Part shown: piece after piece, positions 25,461 through 35,344 of the stretch
Position numbering within the stretch: position 1 is the stretch's first letter
How the letters are laid out: each line of letters opens with the position of its first letter
NCBI GenBank assembly: GCA_036346375.1
Contig: CM070520.1
Location: forward strand, 20,994,852 to 21,058,851
Origin: Guadua angustifolia
Lineage: Eukaryota; Streptophyta; Magnoliopsida; Poales; Poaceae
DNA length: 64,000 nucleotides
Direction of reading: 5' to 3'
Program-made: the position numbers and the translations under genes
The notes under the pieces: model-generated
The model's input: the letters and a program-made list of their open reading frames with translations, nothing else
Told to the model about the DNA's origin: nothing
The model's database searches: none

Positions 25461-25792
25461 AACACATGTAGAAGAAGATTAAAGGGGAGCCGCACCCTGG
25501 GGGCCACACGAAGAGTAGGAGGAAGAAGAGGACGCCGCACCGAGAGGGCACCGGTGGGGAGGGCGCGGGACGGCGCGTCACTGGAGGGGGCGGCCCCAGT
25601 GGGAAGGGTGTTGGAGGGGGCGGTGACCGTGGGGAGGGCATGGGACGGCACGTCGTTGGAGGGGGAGGCGCCGGTGGGGAGGGCATTGGAGGGGGCGGTG
25701 ACGGTGGGGAGGGCGCATTAGGGCACGAAAATGGCGTAGCGAGCGGGAATGCAAAAGATGAAGAAGCGGGCGAGTTAGGGCTCCTATATAGG
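25460..25792 (-). promoter_or_regulatory. GC-rich leader and TATA-like box before CACTA-A second gene
   Basis: On the minus strand a TATA-like CCTATATAG (25792-25784) follows the internal repeat block. Then comes a GC-rich leader (25770-25460) with repeated 'GGGGAGGGCG' units on the plus strand. The arrangement is that of a promoter and first exon firing leftwards towards the Transposase_24/Ulp1 gene, with the AT-rich 21.7-25.4-kb stretch as a possible intron. The proline-rich open frames over it (25454-25686) are probably by-products of the repeats. This is an inference from layout. Confidence 0.45.
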
Positions 25793-25798
25793 GGGTTA

Positions 25799-25966
25799 TC
25801 AGTGATGGTTCTTAATTAAAACCGTCACATATAATATTATCTGTGGCGGTTTGTAATTAGAACCATCACTAATACTATGTTATCATTAGCGGTTTTTATT
25901 CATAACCGCCACAGATATTTAGTTATCAGTGGCGGTTTTAATTAAGAACCGCTACTGATACAGCTT
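25799..25966. repeat. Internal block of CACTA-A sub-terminal-type repeats
   Basis: Short units of the form TATCAGTGGCGGTTTTAATT alternate with their complements (AACCGCCACAGATA, AACCGTCACAT), just as in the element's right end at 30480-30832. No CACTA terminus is attached to this copy. It lies 3' of TNP2 and 5' of the second gene on the minus strand. Sub-terminal repeats in En/Spm-type elements are the binding sites of the element's own regulatory protein. Confidence 0.8.
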
Positions 25967-26262
25967 TATCAGAACATTGTTAAGCATGTAATCTCATTGT
26001 AGCATATTATCAAAATCCAATTCAACACATTGTAGCATGTAATTGAAAGGACTCATATTTTCTAAAACTTTTCGTAAGAGTTCAATTATTAAATTCTAAA
26101 ATTCAATTTTCTACTTTATTTTAATTTACAGGATATTACAGATGTACTGGAACTCATATTTTCTGAAGCATCAATAAATATAATCATGATATTCGAAGTT
26201 TTCTCATCAAAATCATGCATATTTATTTCCTATTAATTCCACATAAATGTACATTTCTTACA

Positions 26263-29200
26263 TCACATTTTCATTACTCCATATAAATGGCGACATGTTG
26301 CCATTACTCCTAGATAATTATTTTCTTTCACAATTTGGCATTCGTTGTGATCATCATGATGATAGGTAATTTCTTGAGTGGTTTCTTCCTCGGGCCTGAT
26401 GCTGTCGTCTACGAAAGGAGGCAACTCATCAAACTGGTTGTACTCTTTCTCATCCACGACATTCTCAACTCCAGCGATCCTTCTTTTTCTTTGCAGAACT
26501 ACATGTCGCTTCTTATCTGCCGGGTTGATTATGTAGAATACTTGTGCTACTTGATTCGCAAGTACGAATGGTTCATCTTTGTATCCGACATGTTCGATGT
26601 CCATAGTAGTAAAATCGTACTTGTCCACCTTGACCCCTTCGAGAGTTGTACCCAATGACATCAAAACACCGGGATCTTGAAAATGCAGTAGTCGAGCTTC
26701 CAAATCTCCTCTATGAACCCGTAGTAGTTAGTCTTCGTACTACCTGTGTTGTCGTAGGCATCTATACGGACACCACTATTTTGGTAAGTGCTCTTGCTAT
26801 CCTGAGCTCTCGTGTAAAATGTATATCCATTGATGTCATATCCTTGCCATGTCGTGATTGTACCTGAAGGCCCTTTTGCCAACCACCTCAATGTAACACT
26901 CGTTTATTCACCAGATATGTGCTCCCTGAACCAATGACTGAACAAATGATTGTGCTCTTTTGTTATCCAAAGCTCTGACTGTCCTCGGTTTTCCCTCCTT
27001 AGCTTACCCTTGTGTATGTCCATATACTGGTACACATCAACCGATCAAGGTAATATCTTGTGAAATGGGCTTGTTCGAACAAAATATTATCGTAAGAATT
27101 TGTAGATTTCTTTTCTATTACACCTTTCCCACCTAGCCTACCCTCATGGCGAGATACATGCACTCCTACCGGTTCGACCTCCTCCATGTAATCGACGCAG
27201 AACTCAATAACCTCCTCAGTTGCATAACCTTCTACAATGGAGCCTTCCGGTATAGATCGATTACGTACATATTTCTTCAGAATACCCATATACCTTCTGA
27301 ATGGGTACATCTGATGCAGGAATACGGGGTCACAAATATTTATCTCATTGACAAGGTGAACAATGAGATGAACCATGATATCAAAAAATGATGGGGGAAA
27401 ATACATCTCTAGCTAGCACAGAGTCTTTTACCACATCAGCCTGAAGTTCATAAAGTCCAACAGGATCGATGACCTTCTGTGAAATCACGTTGAAGAAGAA
27501 ACACAACCTCGTGATTGCCTCTCGGATCTTGTCAGGCAAAATACCTCTAATTGCAATAGGGAGCATTTGTGTCATCATCACATGACAATCATGAGACCTC
27601 ATGCCAGTTAACTTCAAATCTTTCATCGATACCAGTTTCTTGATGTTTGCGGAGTAACCGGACGGAACTTTCACACCATGCAAGCACTTGCAGAGTTCTG
27701 TTTTCTCTTTCTTGCTCAAAGAGTAGCAAGTTGGGGGAAGGTAAAGCCGGCCTTTCCCAGTGTCTTGAGGATGTAGCTCAGCTCTGATTTTCATGTCTTC
27801 CAAATCCCTTCGTGCCCTCAGTCCATCCTTTGTTTTGCTAGGAATATTCAGTAAAAGACCAACCACGCTGTCACATACATTCTTCTCTACATGCATGACG
27901 TCGATGCAGTGTCGACCTTTCAAGTCCTTCTAGTAGGGCAAGTCCCAAAAGATGGATCTCTTCTTCCACGTGGTCTTCTCAGTATGGGACCACGACGTAT
28001 TACCAGTACTCCCCTTTCCAAGTACAACATTAAGATCTCTAACCATATCATACACCTCTTCCCCATGAAGACGCCTTGGAGCTAAACCGTCCTCCTTTGT
28101 CCTGTCGAATTGTTTCTTCATATTGCAGTATGGATGATTCCTGCGAAGGAACCTTCGGTGACGTATGTACACTGTTTTCCTCGAGTTGTTGAGCCACACA
28201 CTAGCGGTTTCATCCATGCATCGGGGCATGCTTTGGCTCCTTTTATAGTACAAATTGGACAGTTACCAAGGGCGGAAAATCATTGATGGTGCGTAACAAC
28301 AATGCGCGAGAGTGAAGTACTCTCGCTTGTACTGCCTCATACCGCACACCTTCGCTCCACAAAGATCATAAGATCTTCCACCAATGGTTGTAGGTATACA
28401 TCAATATCGTTGATAGGTTGTCTCGGCCCTTGGATAAGCAGCGACATCATAATGTACTTTCGTTTCATACACAACCAGGGTGGAAGGTTGTATATATACA
28501 TAGAGTCACGAGCCAAGTGCTATAAATGCTGCTTATGTTACCGAAAGGTTTCATTCCATCCGTACTCAAGCCAAACCTTATATTCCTCAATTCATTTCCG
28601 AAGCTCTCCTTGAAGAGTCTATCGATGGTTCTCCACTGGGCAAAATTAGCCGGGTGTCTCAGTTTTCCATCCCTCTTACGGTCTTCCGAGTACCATCGCA
28701 TCAATTTGGCGTGCTTTTTGTTTCCAAATAAACGCTTCAAACAAGGTATTAGTGGCAAATACCACACCACTTTAGCGGGAGCTCCTTTCTTCACCTCGAT
28801 AACTTCGCTGTCATCGCCCTTACGCTTGTATCGCGATACTTTGCACACCGGACATACATGAATGTCTGCATAGTCTTTACGATAGAGTATACAGTCGTTT
28901 GGACAAGCATGTATTCTCTCTACTTCCAATCTCAAGAGACATACAACCTTCTTAGCTAGATACATGGTTTTAGGCAACACGTTTCCCTCAGGCAGTATGT
29001 CCGCTAAGAGATGTAACAACGCTATGAAACTCTTGTCGGGCCAACCATTGCCTGCCTTCAATTTCAGTAGCGAGAGCACCGTGTGCAACTTTGTATATTC
29101 CTCCTTACACCTCGGGAACAAAGGTTTCTCCGAATCCTCCATCAAACCCTTGAATTGATTAAACTCTCTCTGACTAGTATAGTTCTCTTCTGCATCGTGC

Positions 29201-29583
29201 AACATTTGAGCCAGATTATTGTCGTCATCGATGACCAACCTATCCTCATCGGATCCATAACTGATGTTAGCTTCCACATTGCCGCCCGCTGCCGCCGACG
29301 CTATCACGCTGAAGTATGATCTCCTCTTCACCGTGCCTTGTCCAACTTGTATAGCCGTACAAAACCCTCCGTGATCAAGTGCAAATGGATATGGTTTTTG
29401 TTCAAAACATCTTCTCATTCTTGCAATCAATGCATGGACAAGTGTATGTACTCCGTCATCTTTTGCAAGTCGTTCTCCTACGGCTCTTAGAAAAACAGAT
29501 ACACCGTCGATATATTCTTGGTGCAACGGTTCGCAAGATCGACATCCATCTCCTCGTCCATCTACGCTCATTAATTTAAGCAA
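26263..29583 (-). pseudogene. CACTA-A TNP2 transposase (frameshifted)
   Basis: Minus strand. The first 372 codons (29583-28465) carry the N-terminal transposase-associated region and the start of the TNP2 (Transposase_21) domain: HACPNDCILYRKDYADIHVC, KVVWYLPLIPCLKRLF, NIRFGLSTDGMKPFGN. A frameshift follows at the TA-repeat near 28491-28500, and the protein resumes in another frame (LPPWLCMKRKYIMMSLLIQG). Later pieces include CMDETASVW and VYIRHRRFLRRNHPY (28253-27930), HCIDVMHVEKNVCDSVVGLL and MRSHDCHVMMTQMLPIAIRG (27923-27381), and FPPSFFDIMVHLIVHLVNEI (DUF4218-like, 27406-26999). The C-terminal DUF4216-like region (FVLANQVAQVFYI) spans two frames (26891-26263). TNP2 cuts the element ends in this family. 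This copy cannot make a full protein unless several breaks are introns. Confidence 0.9.
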
Positions 29584-30466
29584 TTATTAATATCCAAAAA
29601 TCTTAATTAAATAAATTGTTATTCCAATATTCAAAAATATCCACTAACGGACAACATTAATGCTAAGTAAATGTTGCAACTTAATTAATTAATTTTAATA
29701 TATACTCATACGTAACCAAAAATTATATATATCCTCCTAAGATCAACATAATAAATTCCTCATCTCAAAATGCAAGGCAATTTCATGATCACCCATCTAC
29801 CACGTTAACTAAAATTTATTTAACATTCATATCCAACAATCTTAATTACATAAATTTGATATAAGCTTCATACAAATTCACTAAAAATAGCCACTAATGG
29901 AGCAATATGTATATGCACACGCTAACTAAAAAAATAAATAGTAACTAACTAAAGAAATTTTATGTGTCAGAATTTCTATATATACTGCATCTAGCCAAAC
30001 TTAAATATATCCTCCTAAGAGCAACATAACAAATTCCTTATCTCAAAATGCAAGGCAACTTCATGATCACCCATCTATCATATTAACTAAAATGTATTTT
30101 TCATTCATATCCAATAATCTTAATTAAATAAATAAATTTCATATATGTTTGACCAAAAGTTCATCATCTAAGTAAGGTAGACAACTTAATCTAATAGACC
30201 AAGGTAATAAATTCATCATCTACAAATTGCTAAGTAAATAAAAAACAAACTAAATATGAAGTTTGCATCTAAACCTTAATTAAGTTAGGAATAAACCTTA
30301 CATTGCAATTTCACATTACAAATGAAGGGAGGAGACACAATTTACATACCTTGGAACAATTCTAGGAAGTAGAAGCACAATATTTTGGCCAAACGAAATC
30401 TAAAATCAAAGAGCTATCTTTTCTTCTCGGGGAGGAAGATGACCAGCGACGTACTGGTAATAGGGT

Positions 30467-30476
30467 GTATTTATAG
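30467..30476 (-). promoter_or_regulatory. TATA-like box for CACTA-A TNP2
   Basis: The minus strand reads CTATAAATAC, between the sub-terminal repeats and the TNP2 leader, about 0.9 kb upstream of its first recognisable ATG. Position and sequence suit a promoter driven from the element end. Confidence 0.5.
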
Positions 30477-30479
30477 GAA

Positions 30480-30832
30480 TAATTATCAGTGGCGGTTCTA
30501 AACACAAACCGCCACAGATAATTTATTATCTGTGACGGTTCCAACGAAAAATCGCCACAAATAGACCCATCCTTATCAGTGGCGGTTCCAAAAACAAACC
30601 ACCACAGATAAATGAGTTATCTGTGGCGGTTTTTGGCTGGAACCGCCACAAATAGTCCCATTGTTATCAGTGGCGGTTTCAAATAAAAACTGTGGCATTT
30701 TTTGGATGAAACCGTCACAAATGGTTCTCTCGCTAATTTCTGTATAGACCCGCCACTGATACATGTATTTATGACGGTTCCAAAAGAACGGCCACAAATA
30801 GGGCGTCACCTATGTGCTATTTTGTAGTAGTG
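30480..30832 (-). repeat. CACTA-A right end: sub-terminal repeats and TIR
   Basis: At least eight units resemble TTATCAGTGGCGGTTC or its complement GAACCGCCACAAATA, alternating in direction, and end in TTTTGTAGTAGTG at 30832. CACTACTACAAAA is a standard plant CACTA terminus. The three bases beyond it (AAA, 30833-30835) would be the target duplication; the left partner is not in the window. Confidence 0.9.
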
Positions 30833-30971
30833 AAACTCTAGTTTGAATTTTGAGTTCAAACTTGTTTGAACTATAACATAAACTAGATCCTAAAATTTTC
30901 ACATGCAAATACATAGGGAAATACTCGTTTTGAATCATAGTGCTCAGGCACCATGATATATGTGTGTGTGT

Positions 30972-31003
<32 letters not shown>

Positions 31004-31302
31004 GACGGTAGAATGGGGCACTATAGAGCCCAGGCACCCTGCCTCATTGTCTTTGGATTAGTTTTAGATGCACGCTATCTTGATTAAAGGGCTAATGCTC
31101 TTAGTGGGTTGGATCTTAACAAATATCTACTTTACAGAGTTCACACCATGCAAAAATGTTAATGCAATCCGATGACTAACAGCATAGGAGTCCAGCACCA
31201 TGGTGCCCCAATATATATATATATATGTATATGTATATATATATGTATGTATATGTATATATATACCTTTTAAAAATCCTAGTACGATATGTGTCCTACA
31301 GC
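30833..31302. other. Spacer between CACTA-A and the hAT-like element
   Basis: No gene seen. It contains a (GATA)n microsatellite (30974-31003), a TA/TG-rich run (31211-31266), and repeat-like phrases GTGCTCAGGCACCATGATAT (near 30950) and CCAGCACCATGGTGCCCC (near 31193). The phrases suggest remnants of a further, unidentified transposon. Confidence 0.5.
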
Positions 31303-31675
31303 TAGGGGTGCAATCGGATCGGATATTTTCCGTCTGATCGATCGACCGGATAGTTTCGTATCGGATTCGGATATTTATTTTGGATAATTTTCGGATTCGG
31401 TTTCGGATATTTTGTTTCGGATTCAGATTCGAATTCAGGAGATTACTATCTGTCAGATCAGTATATTCCGCATATAGCTTCGGATATATCCGGTATAAAC
31501 CTGTTCGGATATCCAGTTCCTTCCAAAAGTCCATCCGTGCCCATGCGAAGCAAGATGCGACCTTGTCCACCCGACCACCTGTGCCTCGTCCTCTCCTTGA
31601 CTCCTTCCGATCTCGCGATTCCCTAATCCAATCTCGTAACTCCAGCAAGCCACCGCCAACCTCCCGGAACCACTG

Positions 31676-31813
31676 CCCAGGCCGCCCGCCTCCCGACGCC
31701 CTCCGCATGCCTCACCTCCCAATGGCCAACGCCCTCCACCCAAGTCCCGCCATGGCGCCACACTCCGCCAATCTCGCGACTCCCACAACCAATCTCCCAG
31801 CGTCACCACCCAG
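31676..31813. repeat. Left copy of a GC-rich tandem duplication split by the solo LTR
   Basis: The stretch CCCAGGCCGCCCGCCTCCCG... up to 31813 resembles 51901-52030 (CCCAGGCTGCCTGCCTCCCG...). They are two diverged tandem copies of about 130 bp, now separated by the solo LTR, which inserted at the junction. The open frames here (31380-31911) are GC-rich by-products. Confidence 0.7.
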
Positions 31814-32432
31814 TGTAAGATCGAGGATGCGCCTAGAGAGGAAGTGAATAGGCGTTTTACAAAAATTAATCGCTCTCTAAAATGATACACTCTAATCAAC
31901 CCATATGTCAAAATCTAATCAAAGATAATGCGGAAGCGTAAACTAGGTTTTGACAATTAAGGCCTAAATCAACTAGGCTCACTAGTGCACTAACTAAATT
32001 ATGTCTCTACTCTAGAATTCCTAGGTTAAACAAGCAAGCTATACTAAGCAATTCTAACACAATCAAGCAATTAATAATATATCAATAATGCAAATGCTTG
32101 AATGTAAAAGAGACAAGAGATACGATACTTTTTACCGTGGTGTTCGCAGACTTGCCGGTCTCCACTAATCCACGTTGAGGCTAGCCCAAACGAATTGGAC
32201 CAGCTCCACGAATTGAGCACCCGCCTCGATTCCACTAGTGGTGGTTTTTCACGCTTTCGCGTAGGCTCAACCCGAACCTTTACAAACTCGCCGAGGCTTC
32301 TCACAATACCTTCGAGAGCTCCCGCGCATGACGCTCTACGCCGTCTAGGAGTCGGCAACCTCCAAGAGTAACAAGCCGAGTCTCCGCTCGAGCTTCACCT
32401 AGCACAACACATACGCTTCCGGTTATCACCTA

Positions 32433-34595
32433 GTGCAACACATGCACCAAGGTCTCCCCCAGGTGCAACACATGCGCAAGAGACTCTCAATCCACTTTCT
32501 AATTGCAACACATGCAATTAGTCTCACTTTTAGCTCAAGAATCAAATGTGAGTGTGCAATACATGCACAACCTCACCCAAATACTCAATGGAACCAACAA
32601 CCACAAAAATGCCAGCCCCCAAGGCTCCTTATATAGCCTCCACAAGAAAAACTAGCCATTGGGGGGCAAAATGGGCAAAAGTGCCCGTGGAGCCCGATCA
32701 TACCGCCCTTGGGCCGTTATTACCGCTCCTCAGTAGCCAACGGCTAGAAAACTAGTCGTTGCACTAGAAAACCGGTCATACCGTGCCTTGGACAGTATGA
32801 CCGCACATGGTCGGTATGACCGTAGACCACCCGGTCATATGACCGCATCCTATGCGGTTATACTGCCCAACCTCAGTGCCAAAAACATGCCTTCTGGAAA
32901 AAACATACCAGGGAGGCTCCGGTGCTACCACCGGCCGGTATGACCAAATGGAGTTCGGTCATACCGCTCCCACTGACTCCAAATCCGATTTTGCGCACGA
33001 TCTTTTCTCCAAAAAAAACCAAACACTATTCCTTGAGCCATTAATGATCAATACATGATCATACACTTATGCAAAACACATTTGTACAACATTTGCTCAT
33101 GTTCAAGGAATTTCAACCAAATTGCGAAAATGATTTGTTCTTTGAGCAATGTGATGATCAACACTTGATCAAGGAATTTGCAAAACACATTTGCAAAGCC
33201 GATTCACATTCTCCAAAGAAAAACATTAAGCACAACTTATTTGCAAACCACATTCGCAAATAAAACCACGAACCTATAAGATCAATCCTCTAGCCATATA
33301 AGGATCAACACATGACCCCGACACTTTGCAAAATACATTTGCAAATGCCAACACATGCTCTAGAATCGAAACACATAACTTCTAAGCTTATTTGCAAAAT
33401 ACATTTGCAAATAACAAATCCAACTTGCGAAAACACATTTCGCAATCAACTCAAGATCTATTTGCAAAACGTATTACGCAAATCAAACCCGAGTCTATGA
33501 GATTAATCCCCCTAGCCTTGTGAAGGTCAACACGAGACCCAATCAACTTGCAAACACCCGTTGTAAGCCCTACTCACATGCTCTCGGGATTTCGGACTCA
33601 TAGAACTTGGTTTATTCGCACAACGAACTTGCAAATAACACATAAAACCAATTTCATGCTTGAGCATTACTCTTTACAACACATGCAAAAGTCTAGCTCC
33701 AAGCAACACCAAATCAAGGTGCATGAACTCTCTAATTGCAACACATGCAATCTTTTAGTTCCATGCGGCCACACTAAAACTAAATCAAACGTACGAGCTC
33801 TCTACTTGCAACACATGCTTTTAGTTCCATGCGGCCACACTAAAACTAAATCAAACGTACGAGCTCTCTACTTGCAATACATGCAACCCTCTAGCTCCAT
33901 ACAAACCACATAAACACTAAATCATGCTTGAGCTCTCTCCTTTTGCAACACATGCAAAACTTAGCTCCAAGCAATACTTTGATTTTGAAAGATTTGTTTT
34001 GAAAACAAAAGCAAAACATGAAGCTTCAACAATTGCAACACATGCAAAAGTGAACTTCACGCAAAAGCCAACGCATTAGCTTATCCCATTTGCAACACAT
34101 GCAAATCAAAACTTTATGCGAAAACCAAATGCATATGCTTTTCTTCTTTATAACACATGCAAATTAGAGCATGATGCAACAACAACCAAGCATAACCTTA
34201 ACTCATTCGCAACACATGCCAAATGGTTAGCTCAATGCGAAAACCAAATCCAGATAAGATTTGAGCTTGAGTGAACACGGGATTGAGATCATCAACACAT
34301 GATGAAGCTCAAGCTAAGGCTCAACTTCTCTTAATAGTATGGCGATAAAAACTAGACTTAAAGACTAGAAAGTCCTTAGCCTATCTAGTTATACCTTGAG
34401 TTGCCGCAAGTAAGCAATCCCCTTTGGGGTCTTTATGATCTTCACTTAATTCTTCTCTTAATCTTTACGGGATCTCCTCTTGACGCCCATCACCTCATGA
34501 TGTCGTCCTTATCCCGTATGAAAGTAGTTAGTCTAAGATGCATGGTTGTCTCAATTATCTCTTACACTCCATTAACACATGATGAGTGCCTTTAG
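32433..34595. repeat. Array of ACACA-loop hairpins in solo LTR no. 1
   Basis: Short inverted repeats share the form arm-ACACA-arm' (or ATACA). Examples with arm positions: GTGCA (32433-32437/32443-32447), CTAATTGCA (32499-32507/32513-32521), TGTGCA (32553-32558/32564-32569), ATGATCA (33044-33050/33056-33062), TATTTGCAAA (33389-33398/33404-33413), TTGCGAAA (33425-33432/33438-33445), TTTTGCA (33941-33947/33953-33959), ATTTGCA (34088-34094/34100-34106) and TCATCA (34289-34294/34300-34305). Arms differ between sites yet pair within each. One further site lies beyond CACTA-B (51522-51536). Confidence 0.85.
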
Positions 34596-34670
34596 ATCAA
34601 TTGAGCACAACCCAAATCAATTTAAATGATATAAATATGTCTTAAGTACAATAATGCAACACATGCTTCA

Positions 34671-34673
34671 TTA
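34671..34673. other. Target duplication TTA of CACTA-B (left)
   Basis: TTA immediately precedes CACTACTAC and is repeated at 51476-51478 just after GTAGTAGTG. The unoccupied sister site in solo LTR no. 2 (59482-59484) has a single TTA in the same context (GCTTTATTATACTTAAG). Confidence 0.9.
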
Positions 34674-35030
34674 CACTACTACAGAAATCATTTGTACAGG
34701 CGATTGGTAACCCATCTTCACAGGCGTTTTTGCACCCGCTTGTAACTGAAGGTCTGTGTAAATCAGTATATTTGCACAAGCGTTTCTAAGTACCGCCTGT
34801 AAAATGCATTTGTACAAGCGGGTTGCTTAAGAAACCGCCTGTACAAATAAACATTTGTGCAAAGGGTTCTAAGCCACCACCAGATAAATGGTATCTTTAT
34901 AAATGCTTATTTGTGCAAAGTGTTTTCTTAAGTTCCACTGTACAAATGATTTTGTGCGGTCAGTGGCTTAAGCACCTTTGCATAAATAAGCATTTTCACA
35001 GCGTATTAAGCCGCCTGCTCAGATAGATGC
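34674..35030. repeat. CACTA-B left end: TIR and sub-terminal repeats
   Basis: After the TIR come degenerate units such as TTTGTACAGGCGATTGG, TTCACAGGCGTTTTTGC and AAACCGCCTGTACAAATAA, alternating in orientation. They match the units at the right end (50950-51475), but are more decayed. Confidence 0.85.
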
Positions 35031-35341
35031 AGAGAATCTTTTTTTTAATATTGTTATGTTAATTATATTATAATATTAATAAATGCATACATTCTATCAA
35101 TCACATTACTGTTCAGCACAAATCCATACGTAACAATGACAAGGTTATATATACCAAGCACATATAAATCATTATTGCATTATGTATATATATACAAGGT
35201 TATATACACAAGGTTATATATACTCCTCTGATATTCTCCTTGTAAAACTCTCCAAGTGCAGTATCCTGCGCCATGGACTCCTCTGATATTCTCTATCTAA
35301 TATAAATTACAGCCCTACTGTCTTTCAAAAAAAAATATACA
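35031..35341. other. AT-rich 3' flank of CACTA-B second gene
   Basis: It contains TATATA-rich runs and a repeated ATGGACTCCTCTGATATTCT-like phrase (near 35222 and 35276). No gene seen. Confidence 0.5.
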
Positions 35342-35344
35342 TCA

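Larger units (their letters stand above)
12990..30832 (-). mobile_element. CACTA-A: right part of an En/Spm-type transposon
   Basis: The right end at 30832 reads ...TTTTGTAGTAGTG, i.e. CACTACTACAAAA on the minus strand, preceded by sub-terminal repeats. Going left on the minus strand come TNP2 (29583-26263), an internal repeat block (25966-25799), a GC-rich leader (25770-25460), the Transposase_24/Ulp1 gene (21632-18688), a nested solo LTR (18667-14783) and host gene fragments (14450-13380). No second TIR is present to the left; the Tekay-like element interrupts at 12989. The left TIR is therefore probably outside the window. That 12990-14777 belongs to this CACTA is an inference from continuity across the solo-LTR target duplication. 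Confidence 0.75.
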
